A stretch of 64,000 nt of DNA from Gracilimonas halophila. Its GTDB lineage: Bacteria > Bacteroidota > Rhodothermia > Balneolales > Balneolaceae. The first letter of the stretch is position 1. The number at the start of each line of letters is the position of its first letter. The notes beneath the pieces are model-generated. The model made no database searches. It was given only the letters and a program-made list of their open reading frames with translations, and was not told the DNA's origin. The position numbers were made by a program, and so were the translations under genes. Positions 1-8,385 of the stretch are shown here, one piece after another. The stretch covers positions 682,001 to 746,000 of the forward strand of contig NZ_JBHULI010000024.1 in NCBI RefSeq assembly GCF_042684365.1, given 5' to 3'.

Positions 1-1
1 A

Positions 2-337
2 GGATACGATAGTGATACCCGTCCTCTTCCTCAAATTCCCCCTGTGAAAGCAAAGGCTTCCTTCAAATACACTAAATCGGGATTTGAGCTGGGTACACGG
101 GTGCGGATTGCCGGCGAGCAAACCCGAACCGGTGAATTTGAATCTCCCACCGATGGATATACTTTGCTTGATGCTTTCAGCCAATACCGTTTGGACGGAG
201 GAAACCTGCTTCACACATTTTCACTGAACGTAAACAATGTGTTGAACACAGAATATTATAATCATCTTTCCAGAATTAAAGATCTCCGCCCCGAACCGGG
301 AATTAATGTGAGTTTCTTGTATATAGTATATTTTTAG
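2..337 (+). CDS. TonB-dependent receptor, C-terminal fragment
   Basis: The reading frame is open from the window edge to the TAG at 335-337, so this is the 3' end of a gene that begins outside. The peptide contains a PLPQIPP segment followed by alternating amphipathic strands and ends in an aromatic-rich strand with terminal Phe. This is how the last strands of a TonB-dependent outer-membrane barrel end. The 'NVNNVLNTEYYNHLSRIKD' stretch matches the usual 'v.NlfN..Y..h' signature of these receptors. The GTG at 44 is only an internal Val codon and not a start. Substrate cannot be told from this part. A hairpin terminator follows 18 bases after the stop. Confidence 0.8.
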   Translation, partial: GYDSDTRPLPQIPPVKAKASFKYTKSGFELGTRVRIAGEQTRTGEFESPTDGYTLLDAFSQYRLDGGNLLHTFSLNVNNVLNTEYYNHLSRIKDLRPEPGINVSFLYIVYF

Positions 338-355
338 AAAGATCATTATCAAAAA

Positions 356-386
356 AAAACCCCGGCATTATCAGTCCCGGGGTTTT
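356..386 (+). terminator. Rho-independent terminator after the TonB receptor
   Basis: Arms AAAACCCCGG (356-365) and CCGGGGTTTT (377-386) pair perfectly around an 11-base loop and end in a short T run. The hairpin sits just after the receptor stop codon. The A tract on the left side means it could also work on the other strand. Confidence 0.8.
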
Positions 387-557
387 AGATTTCAGCTTTA
401 AGGAGTTAGAATAGACTAACTATTAGGGTAAAACATTAATCTCACCTATTAAGCTATCTTAAAGAGTAAGGGAATTGTAATTTGTTACACTTTTATTTTT
501 GATTAATACAATTCAATCAATATTCTCAACCCGAACCTGTAATTAGTCCACTTATTT

Positions 558-1016
558 GTGACATACGTTAGTTATTTAGAAAGCCCCATTGGTTATCTTC
601 GCATCCTTTCCAATGGTTCCGGGATCACGGAAATAAAATTTATGGATTTTGATGGCCCCGAAGATCCTGATGTTCATACTGAATCTGCCAAAACACAGCT
701 CAGGGAATATTTTCAAGGAAACAGAACCGCTTTTCAGTTAGAACTTCTACCCGATGGCACCAAATTTGAGCAACAGGTTTGGAAACAACTGCTTGAAATC
801 CCACAGGGATCAACCACTTCTTATGGAGCCATCGCTAAAAAGGTGGGTGATGAAAAAGCTTCTCAGGCTGTAGGTCGTACTAATGGCAAGAACCCGATCG
901 CGATCGTGATCCCATGCCACCGTGTTGTAGGTTCGGATCAAAAACTAACCGGTTATGCCGGCGGTCTGGAACGCAAGGAGTGGCTCCTGAAACACGAAGG
1001 GGCTCTTCTGCTATAA
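558..1016 (+). CDS. ogt: Methylated-DNA-[protein]-cysteine S-methyltransferase
   Basis: Suicide repair protein that takes the methyl group from O6-methylguanine (and O4-methylthymine) in DNA onto its own cysteine. The 152-residue protein has the full catalytic core: the ASQAVGRTNGKNP helix with its DNA-probing Arg (about 101-113), the IPCHRVVG active site with acceptor Cys120, and the GYAGGLERK segment (132-140). The N-terminal half (1-60) is the short variable domain typical of Ogt rather than the two-domain Ada. The start is a GTG at 558; no ATG lies upstream in frame close enough, and no clear Shine-Dalgarno is visible. It stands alone between a terminator and an amidohydrolase on the same strand. 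Family assignment is firm; the exact start is less so. Confidence 0.93.
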   Translation: MTYVSYLESPIGYLRILSNGSGITEIKFMDFDGPEDPDVHTESAKTQLREYFQGNRTAFQLELLPDGTKFEQQVWKQLLEIPQGSTTSYGAIAKKVGDEKASQAVGRTNGKNPIAIVIPCHRVVGSDQKLTGYAGGLERKEWLLKHEGALLL

Positions 1017-1086
1017 CTAAATTTTACGATGTGAATGCTTTGATTGCAGTACATTCATGATCATACAGAAACTCAACAATCCTTCT

Positions 1087-2673
1087 ATGAAATTCATAAA
1101 GCTACTTTTAATTTTTCTTTTATCAGGTTCTTTTTCACTCCAAGCCCAAATGCCGGATGCCCCTCAGCGTACTGATGGAGATGGCCCGCATGAACGGCTT
1201 ATCATCCGGGGAGTACATCTGATTGACGGCACGGGCTCACCTGCCACCGGTCCGGCCGATATTGTAGTGGAAGGTAACCGTATTGCTTCCATCCGAACTG
1301 TTGGTTATCCGGGACTCCCGATCAATGAAAACCGCAGACCACAAGCTGATGAAAACACCAAAGTTTTGGATGCAGAAGGAATGTATCTCCTGCCCGGTTT
1401 TTTTGACATGCACGCACATACCGGAGGAGGCGCACAGGGAACAACTCCTGAATATGTATACAAACTCTGGCTGGCACATGGTATAACCTCGATAAGGGAG
1501 CCGGGTTCTTTTAACGGGATGGATTGGACACTGCGTCACAAAGAGCTAAGTGCAAATAATGAGATCACTGCCCCAAGAATATCTGCATGGATAGGATTTG
1601 GAATGGGTGCAGACGAAGAAATAACCACACCTGAACAAGCTCGAGAGTGGGTACAGATGATCCATGAGGAAGGTGCAGATGGTATTAAGTTTTTTGGTGC
1701 ACCGCCGGAGATCTACAAAGCTGCTATAGAAGAAGCAAACAAATTAGGATTGGGTACTATGACGCACCATGCCCAAACCCGTGTTGTTTATAATAATGCA
1801 CTTAAATCTGCCCGTTTGGGTGCAACCGCACTTACGCACTGGTACGGGCTCCCTGAATCTCTTTTCGAAGATCGTATCATTCAGGATTATCCCCTGGATT
1901 ATAATTACAACAACGAACAACATCGTTTTGAGGAAGCAGGAAAACTTTGGAAACAAGCGGCTGCGCCGGGTTCTGAAAAATGGAATGCGGTAATGGATGA
2001 GATGATCGAACTGGATTATACCATGAACCCAACGTTCACCATATACGAAGCCAACCGAAACCTAAGTGCTCAGCGCCGGGCTGAATGGCATGAAAAGTAT
2101 ACACTTCCTTCACTGTGGGAATTCTATCAGCCAAGTAAAGTATCACACGGTTCATACTGGCTTGAATGGGGAACGGAACAGGAGATCGAATGGAAAGAGA
2201 ATTACAGAATATGGATGCAGTTCATCAACGAATACAAGAATAAGGGCGGACGTGTTACCCTTGGCTCTGATGCAGGTTATATATACAAACTGTATGGCTT
2301 CGGCTACATTCAGGAAATGGAAATGATGCGTGAAGCCGGGTTCCATCCGTTAGAGATCTTTCAGTCAGCTTCACTCAAAGGAGCGGAAGTTTTGGGAGTT
2401 GACGATCAGCTGGGAACTATTGAAGTTGGAAAACTTGCTGATATGGTGATCGTAGATGCCAATCCAATGGAAAACCTAAAAGTACTGTACGGTACGGGAG
2501 CCATCTACGTGAATGATGAAAACGTACCCGTTCGAAAAGGCGGTGTTCGATATACCATTAAAGACGGGATTGTATTTGATGCCAAGCAACTCTTGGAAGA
2601 TGTAGCGGAAATGGTTGAAGCCGCCAAAGCAGAAGAAAACTATAAAATTACCCAACCCGGTCTGGACTATTAA
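1087..2673 (+). CDS. Secreted metal-dependent amidohydrolase
   Basis: Amidohydrolase-superfamily enzyme of the imidazolonepropionase/prolidase-like branch, probably exported. From the ATG at 1087 the protein has 528 residues and opens with a clean signal peptide (MKFIK, hydrophobic core, cut near LQAQ); an ATG 30 bases earlier at 1057 would add a ten-residue tail before it, so I prefer 1087. The metal site is visible as FFDMHAH (HxH about residues 109-111), a Lys in GADGIKFFG, the MTHHAQ histidines, and the late Asp in GSDAGYIYK. The closing 'GTIEVGKLADMVIVDANP' segment is the small beta-sandwich typical of the family. Substrate is not evident; dipeptides or cyclic amides are possible. It precedes a PepSY membrane protein by 31 bases, perhaps in one transcript. 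Confidence 0.85.
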   Translation: MKFIKLLLIFLLSGSFSLQAQMPDAPQRTDGDGPHERLIIRGVHLIDGTGSPATGPADIVVEGNRIASIRTVGYPGLPINENRRPQADENTKVLDAEGMYLLPGFFDMHAHTGGGAQGTTPEYVYKLWLAHGITSIREPGSFNGMDWTLRHKELSANNEITAPRISAWIGFGMGADEEITTPEQAREWVQMIHEEGADGIKFFGAPPEIYKAAIEEANKLGLGTMTHHAQTRVVYNNALKSARLGATALTHWYGLPESLFEDRIIQDYPLDYNYNNEQHRFEEAGKLWKQAAAPGSEKWNAVMDEMIELDYTMNPTFTIYEANRNLSAQRRAEWHEKYTLPSLWEFYQPSKVSHGSYWLEWGTEQEIEWKENYRIWMQFINEYKNKGGRVTLGSDAGYIYKLYGFGYIQEMEMMREAGFHPLEIFQSASLKGAEVLGVDDQLGTIEVGKLADMVIVDANPMENLKVLYGTGAIYVNDENVPVRKGGVRYTIKDGIVFDAKQLLEDVAEMVEAAKAEENYKITQPGLDY

Positions 2674-2704
2674 ATAGCAAAGTTTATCAGGAGAGTTTTT
2701 AACA

Positions 2705-3253
2705 ATGAGTTGGCATACACGTCGTGATCTTAGAAAGATCCACAGATGGGGCGGTGCTTTAATAGCATTGCCTTTTCTTTTGGTCTTAATTACAGGATTA
2801 ATTTTACAGGTAAAAAAACAAGTAGATTGGGTTCAGCCTCCTTCACAAACAGGTATATCCACTTTACCTTCTATCAGTTTTGAGGACATTTTAACAGTTT
2901 CTAAAACCGTACCTGAAGCAGATATTAAATCCTGGGATGATATTGATCGGTTAGATGTTCGTCCCGATAAAGGGATCGTGAAAGTGAGGGCAGTTAACCG
3001 GTGGGAAATTCAGATCGATACTCAGACAGCAGAAGTACTACAGGTAGCATATCGCAGGTCTGAGCTATTGGAATCACTTCATGATGGTTCATGGTTTCAT
3101 GATTCAGCTAAACTCTGGGTTTTCCTCCCATCAGGACTCATTGTAACTATACTTTGGATCACAGGCATATATCTCTTTTTCCTGCCTTATGTGGCAAAAA
3201 AAAAGAACCGACGTACGCTAGAAAATAAAAAAGCAGCAGCTGATCGCTCCTGA
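2705..3253 (+). CDS. PepSY-domain membrane protein
   Basis: A 182-residue protein with an N-terminal basic segment (RRDLRKIHRWGG), a first membrane helix at about 17-36, a roughly 95-residue outer domain and a second helix at about 142-163, then a Lys/Arg-rich tail. The RKIHRW..G motif leading into a helix and the 'HDGSWF...W.FLPSGL' stretch are typical of the PepSY_TM group, which is found beside peptidases or iron-uptake genes. The outer domain could bind ligands or inhibit a peptidase; this is inference. It is encoded right after the amidohydrolase and ends 39 bases from a convergent DUF5916 gene, with no obvious terminator between. Confidence 0.72.
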   Translation: MSWHTRRDLRKIHRWGGALIALPFLLVLITGLILQVKKQVDWVQPPSQTGISTLPSISFEDILTVSKTVPEADIKSWDDIDRLDVRPDKGIVKVRAVNRWEIQIDTQTAEVLQVAYRRSELLESLHDGSWFHDSAKLWVFLPSGLIVTILWITGIYLFFLPYVAKKKNRRTLENKKAAADRS

Positions 3254-3292
3254 TAGTTTTATTAAGTAAGAAACACTGCTTTCCTTGGCTCT

Positions 3293-5533
3293 CTACATAT
3301 CAAATGTATGAGTATATTTCAGCAAGATAGCACGATTTTCCATAAACGGAAGCCGTGGAGATCCAAGATTCATCTGATCTCTAATGGTATTGATAGTTTC
3401 GTTATAAACAACCCAAAGGTCTTGTCCTTCCCTGAAATAATAACGCAGTCTCATATTCAAACCTGCCAACTCATTTACATTGCTGTATTGAATAAATGCA
3501 CTTGTTGACAATTTCTTGTTGAACGCATATTGTCCTCTTAACTGTGCTAAATGAACGGTGAAATCAGTTGTGGCTCTGTTGAACCGATCAGGAAAATCTA
3601 ATTTTGTAATCTGATAACTACCGTCTAATTCAAAATGGATATTAGCTATCCACCTCGGATTTATTTTCGCCAGGAATCTCCTCCCATCAAATATTTCACC
3701 ATACTCAAGAGTAAACCGGTTCCTTAATTTCTTATTATCAGTTGTATTATAGCTTACGGAAGCATCAAAAAAGTTATAGTCATCGACAGGTATGTAGATC
3801 TGCCCGAGAAGTTCAAAGTCTTCATTTGGTAATAAATGCTCCTGATTAAAACGGGCGTTCAATGAAAAAGAACTTCCATCTTTAAAGTCTGATCTCCATT
3901 CAGGAGAGATGAATCGACTTCGGAGGTCAAAAGTTTCGTTCTCAAAAATATTAAAACTCCCAACATTTATGGAATGAGATTTGAAGATAGAATTCTCATC
4001 GGAAAACCAACCGTAGCCAATCCGGTAAAAATAATCAGACGTATTTATGGTACGAAAAAAGCCGATTCCTGGGTCAAATTCACTTCCGGTACGGTTTACA
4101 AAAAACCGATAGAATAATCCAACTGAGGCCCTTCTTTGCCATGTGATGCGGAAAATACTGTTATCGGTAAAGTTATACCGTTCAGATTCTGCTACCTGAT
4201 TATCCATTGATTGACTTACTTTAACCTCGATAAAGTCATCTCCGGAAATGTTAAAGTCGCCATCCAAACCGAACACATAGTTGGAATTACCATCGGCTCC
4301 TACCCTGCTGGTGAAAATACTTCCAATATATGAACCGGGGTTAAGTACATTTTTTTTAAGTCGAATAACACCAAAATTCTCAGAAGGTAATATTTCGCTG
4401 GAAGCAGTCTGCATATTCAATACGCCGATATCCCAGTCATCAACACGGCCTGTTAACCGAACTCCACCATAAATAGGGACCTGATTTCCTTGATTATCCA
4501 AACCTATCCTTCGGCTGTAAAAGAGACGGGTATTTCCGAAGTTGAAAGTAAACAAGCCCGAGCGTTGCTGAAAGAATTGCCGTTTCTCGGGAAATGTGAT
4601 CGAAAAACGACTTAGATTTAATTGTTGCTCATCCGCTTCAACCTGTGCAAAGTCAGTATTAGCCGTCACATCTAAAGTAAGATTACTGGTAACGTTATAC
4701 TTTACATCAAACCCAACATTTCTTTCGAAATCATTCTCGTACTCGTAAGAATCTCCTGTGCTGTTCAATTGATTTTGCTGCTGGTAGCCGGTCAATACAT
4801 AGGGGGTAAAATAAACCGGCCTTCGCGCATCTACATTTTTTAATCTGATATCAGCAGCTTGAGATGGCTTTATTTCTCCCCTATCCCAGTTTGGAGGGAT
4901 TGCAGGGTACGTGTGTCTTTCATTATGGTGAGCTATCCATCGGTAAACGATCAACCCCATTTCGGCAGTTCCTTCATTACTTTGAAATCCTATACTTGAA
5001 AATGGAATTCTTATCTCAGCATACCACCCTTGTTCATCCTGACTGGTTGCCACATCCCAAAATGTATTCCAGCTGCTATTTACTGCACTGGCCCCTGCTA
5101 TGTCATTCGCATCATTTGATATGGTTTGATCAAATCTCACTCCGGCAGGAGTTGTAAAAAAGCGAAGTGCATTTTGATTATCATTAAACGGGTCAAGTAT
5201 CACAGCAAAGACATCATCTCCTGAATAGCTGTCTCTGTATAAACTGTTTGCTGCAATGATGGTTACATCCTCAGTAAACATTCTTCCGGCTACGTAAAAA
5301 TATTCATCATCATAAGCTACCATTATTTCGGTCCGCTCACTCAATCCCCCTTCAAAAACCGGTTCATATTGAGTCATGGGAAAAGGCGAAATTTCCTGCC
5401 AGGCTTGTTCTTCTAATACTCCATCTAATGTAATTTCTTCGGAGAGTCTATAAATGTCTTGAATTGATTGTGAATAGCATTCTTTTCCATACGTGGTCAC
5501 ACACATTATTAGTACAAGTGCAATATTGCGCAT
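3293..5533 (-). CDS. DUF5916 protein with CBM9-like N-terminal domain (copy A)
   Basis: A 746-residue exported protein of unknown function. It starts with a signal peptide (about 1-21) and then a CBM9-like sandwich (about 30-230) recognisable from 'EITLDGVLEEQAW' and 'VAYDDEYFYVAGRMF'. The rest (about 240-746) is a long beta-strand-rich DUF5916 region with many alternating aromatic residues and a terminal YTHTFDM, as expected for an outer-membrane barrel. It is closely similar to the gene at 8386-10632 along its whole length, including the 'EKRQFFQQRSGLF' and 'FYRFFVNRTG' blocks. The two copies flank an M14 carboxypeptidase and all three are on the minus strand. A role in the outer membrane linked to peptide or glycan use is inferred from this context only. 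Confidence 0.85.
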   Translation of the reverse strand: MRNIALVLIMCVTTYGKECYSQSIQDIYRLSEEITLDGVLEEQAWQEISPFPMTQYEPVFEGGLSERTEIMVAYDDEYFYVAGRMFTEDVTIIAANSLYRDSYSGDDVFAVILDPFNDNQNALRFFTTPAGVRFDQTISNDANDIAGASAVNSSWNTFWDVATSQDEQGWYAEIRIPFSSIGFQSNEGTAEMGLIVYRWIAHHNERHTYPAIPPNWDRGEIKPSQAADIRLKNVDARRPVYFTPYVLTGYQQQNQLNSTGDSYEYENDFERNVGFDVKYNVTSNLTLDVTANTDFAQVEADEQQLNLSRFSITFPEKRQFFQQRSGLFTFNFGNTRLFYSRRIGLDNQGNQVPIYGGVRLTGRVDDWDIGVLNMQTASSEILPSENFGVIRLKKNVLNPGSYIGSIFTSRVGADGNSNYVFGLDGDFNISGDDFIEVKVSQSMDNQVAESERYNFTDNSIFRITWQRRASVGLFYRFFVNRTGSEFDPGIGFFRTINTSDYFYRIGYGWFSDENSIFKSHSINVGSFNIFENETFDLRSRFISPEWRSDFKDGSSFSLNARFNQEHLLPNEDFELLGQIYIPVDDYNFFDASVSYNTTDNKKLRNRFTLEYGEIFDGRRFLAKINPRWIANIHFELDGSYQITKLDFPDRFNRATTDFTVHLAQLRGQYAFNKKLSTSAFIQYSNVNELAGLNMRLRYYFREGQDLWVVYNETINTIRDQMNLGSPRLPFMENRAILLKYTHTFDM

Positions 5534-5658
5534 TAATTCCCTGCAATTTGTTTTTTTAGACTGTTTAGTTTTAATAAAGACAGCTCCTAAATCGTCTTCC
5601 CTTAAGAAAAACTTATGCTGAGGCGTTCGAACCTAAGCTTTCATTTATTTTACTATAT

Positions 5659-5696
5659 AAAAAAACCAGTTGAGAGATTGACTCAACCGGTTTTTT
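5659..5696 (-). terminator. Terminator after the M14 carboxypeptidase
   Basis: Read on the minus strand, a stem (GGTTGAG with CTCAACTGG, one mismatch) is flanked by an A run and followed by a run of six T. It lies about 26 bases after the stop of the carboxypeptidase gene and before the next DUF5916 gene. This suggests the two are separate transcripts. Confidence 0.75.
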
Positions 5697-5721
5697 GTTG
5701 GATAACAACTTGATCAGGTAT

Positions 5722-8313
5722 TTAAAATCCCGGTAATAACATAACGGCATTTTGAACCATACGACTTGGTCCTACCCAGAACATTCGGTATTGGGTATTA
5801 TCAAGTAGAAATACCACTTTACCACTGCCCATATTTTGAACTGCCGCAAATGCCTGCCCCCGTGCTTTTTCTTTGTTCTCTTCTGAGGCATAACCGGAAG
5901 CCATTACCTCTCCTTCTTTCACATAGTATCCTACGGTTTGAAGGGAGTTATTTGGCACGATCCCATCATCTCCAAACTTCAGTGAATAGAGTTGCTCAGG
6001 TAACCCAAAGGCCAGCGGATTTGTATTATCTATGATGCCTTTGAAAGCAGAACCCGGGATTCTTTCCAGCCCAAATACATCCGTGCGATCAGCATATCTG
6101 GTATAGGCTTTGTCCTCCACCTCAGTGCTGTCGTCCTCTTCTTCTTCGAACAGTTCCACATCAGTAAAACCTGATCGGTCTGCAGTAAGCCACGATGCAC
6201 TGCCTTCGGTTCCAATAAGTACGCCACCATTCCTTACCCATGATTTGAGGTCTTCGATCTGAGAGTTATTCAAAACCCCACTCAATCCACCCCATGCTCC
6301 AGGCATTAAGATCACATCATATTCGGCTAAGTCAATACTGTTGAAGCTTCCTGATCTAATTCGATCGATACCGAATTCTGTCCACTGATCAAATAGGAAC
6401 CAAAGCTGACCGGCTGTGTAAGAACTGAACGGAGAATCGACCATCAGTGCTACTTTAGGCTCTTTCACCGGCTCACTATCACTTGAGGCAAGATCCATTC
6501 CCTCATCCATACGACCTGTATCAAAGCCTTCAACCACTACACTTACCTCTTCGGCAAGTTGTCTCATATCAGCTTGAATGCGTGATCGTTTCTCATAATT
6601 ACGACCTACCAATACAACTAAACTTCCCTCTGTGTAGGTGGTTCCCTCGTAAGTAAAAGTTCTTCCCGCACTGCGAACATTATATCCCATGTCCCACAGT
6701 TTCGCCAGTGCTTTGGGAGCATAACGTTGTTTCCAGTCGATCACATATGCATACTGTGCCCCGCCATTTTCCAGCATAGACGGATAGCTGAGTTCTTCGG
6801 TCAGCTGCTCAGTGGACACCCCCACATTATTGGTCGTCCAGGCTGCATCTAAGTTGTAAGCCAATGGAATAGACCAGGTAGCCATATCATACATGACCGA
6901 ATCCTCAATCTGCATTTGATTACGGAACAGCGTATTTACGAAAAGATGCTTGGGCTGATCGGTTTTGATTATGAAATCACCGGCTTCAAAACTTTGGGTT
7001 GAAGAGCTTGCATCCCAATAGCTGTAAGAATTTCTTTGATTGAAGTCCTCGGTAGCACGCTCTATTCTCACATTATGCTTCATCAGCATATTGATCACCT
7101 GATAGGTGTAGTCATTCTCATTATTCTTCAGAATATAAGCTTGTGTGTTTCCCTTTTGGGCTGATTGTGATAATGAATTCTTGAAGTAAGTAAGCAGGCC
7201 TTCCTTATTCTCAACAGAAGTTTTAACGATGGAAACACCGTTGGTGTAATGGTCAAAAACACGCTGACGTAGAGTAAGGATATAATCGTCATCAGTTTCA
7301 ACCGCACGTCCTCCTCTGCTGTGTCCGCCCTGTTCTGCAAGCATCCCAATTCCGCCCATCACACTTGGGTAAGAGGAGCCATATCCCGGATAGAAGAAGT
7401 CAAATGATTCACGAGTGGCATAATTAACATTCGCTTTGTCAAACTCTTCGATCAGACCGCGGCCAAAAGTGTCTGCCCATTGGTCATACTCATCAGGTAA
7501 TTCCAGGTTTCTTGGTGTGGTACCCGGCATCGCAAAATAGTTATTATTGAAACCCTGCTCGTGGAAATCCATGTGTACCTGCGGCATCCATTCCTGGTAA
7601 GCAGCAATTCGTCCTTCTGATTCAGGATGCACCAGCCATACCCAATCACGGTTCAGGTCAAACCAATAGTGATTGGTACGCCCTCCCGGCCAGATCTCAT
7701 CATGTTCCAGATCATTGGCATCGGTGTTCAGGATATTTGCCTGAGATGATTTGTACCAGTATACGTAACGGTCGCGCCCATCAGGATTCATCATAGGGTC
7801 GATGATAACCACTGAATTTTCCAGCCAATTGCTGGTTTCAGAATCCGCTGCTGCCACCAACCGATAAGCCGTTTGCATGGCCGCTTCACTGCTTGATGCT
7901 TCATTCCCATGAACATTATAACTCATCCAAACAACCACAGGCTTTCCTTCAACCGAGGCCGATTCCGGATTATTTGCAAACTCTACATTCGCATTCTGAA
8001 TAGACTCTATATTCGCCATGTTATTTTCTGAAGTGATAACCGCATAATAGAGGTCTCTACCTTCGTATGTGGTAGCATACTTGTGGAAGGAGATCCGGTC
8101 AGATTCTTCAGCAAGATTTTTAAAGTAGTCCATTACCTGATGGTGGAACGTAAATTCCTCTCCAAGTTCATAGTCAAGATACTCGGCCGGTGATGTAATC
8201 CCGGAGTTATAATTCAGGTCAGGATGAAATTGGAAACGCTCAAAGGCATCCTGCTGCGCAAAAGCAAGCGTTGATGCCAGTAAAAAGGTGAGAATAGAAA
8301 CTGTATATTTCAT
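5722..8313 (-). CDS. Secreted M14-family zinc carboxypeptidase
   Basis: An 863-residue exported metallopeptidase. A signal peptide (about 1-19) is followed by the M14 catalytic domain (about 45-350). Zinc ligands are visible as HGNE (H135, E138) with the third His in VHMDFHEQG (247 or 251). NPDGRDR (176-182) and FDLNRDW (218-224) are the substrate-carboxylate-binding segments of the family, and 'LAEQGG' supplies a candidate catalytic Glu. The C-terminal half (about 380-863) is a non-catalytic region including a glutamine-amidotransferase-like fold hint ('YDVILMPGAWGG'), an arrangement known in large Bacteroidota M14 peptidases. It cleaves C-terminal residues from peptides, presumably in the periplasm or outside. 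It is flanked by two DUF5916 paralogs. Confidence 0.9.
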   Translation of the reverse strand: MKYTVSILTFLLASTLAFAQQDAFERFQFHPDLNYNSGITSPAEYLDYELGEEFTFHHQVMDYFKNLAEESDRISFHKYATTYEGRDLYYAVITSENNMANIESIQNANVEFANNPESASVEGKPVVVWMSYNVHGNEASSSEAAMQTAYRLVAAADSETSNWLENSVVIIDPMMNPDGRDRYVYWYKSSQANILNTDANDLEHDEIWPGGRTNHYWFDLNRDWVWLVHPESEGRIAAYQEWMPQVHMDFHEQGFNNNYFAMPGTTPRNLELPDEYDQWADTFGRGLIEEFDKANVNYATRESFDFFYPGYGSSYPSVMGGIGMLAEQGGHSRGGRAVETDDDYILTLRQRVFDHYTNGVSIVKTSVENKEGLLTYFKNSLSQSAQKGNTQAYILKNNENDYTYQVINMLMKHNVRIERATEDFNQRNSYSYWDASSSTQSFEAGDFIIKTDQPKHLFVNTLFRNQMQIEDSVMYDMATWSIPLAYNLDAAWTTNNVGVSTEQLTEELSYPSMLENGGAQYAYVIDWKQRYAPKALAKLWDMGYNVRSAGRTFTYEGTTYTEGSLVVLVGRNYEKRSRIQADMRQLAEEVSVVVEGFDTGRMDEGMDLASSDSEPVKEPKVALMVDSPFSSYTAGQLWFLFDQWTEFGIDRIRSGSFNSIDLAEYDVILMPGAWGGLSGVLNNSQIEDLKSWVRNGGVLIGTEGSASWLTADRSGFTDVELFEEEEDDSTEVEDKAYTRYADRTDVFGLERIPGSAFKGIIDNTNPLAFGLPEQLYSLKFGDDGIVPNNSLQTVGYYVKEGEVMASGYASEENKEKARGQAFAAVQNMGSGKVVFLLDNTQYRMFWVGPSRMVQNAVMLLPGF

Positions 8314-8385
8314 ATTGAGAAGATATTTGTTAAAGCTATTTCGCTTAAATTGATATTTAAAATAAAGGTAATTATTAGTAATTAA

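Noticed and set aside
475..501. TTG and TATTTTTG words before ogt resembling a Bacteroidota -33/-7 promoter
   Set aside because: The spacing (about 16) is shorter than the usual 19 and such AT words are common; not enough to call a promoter.
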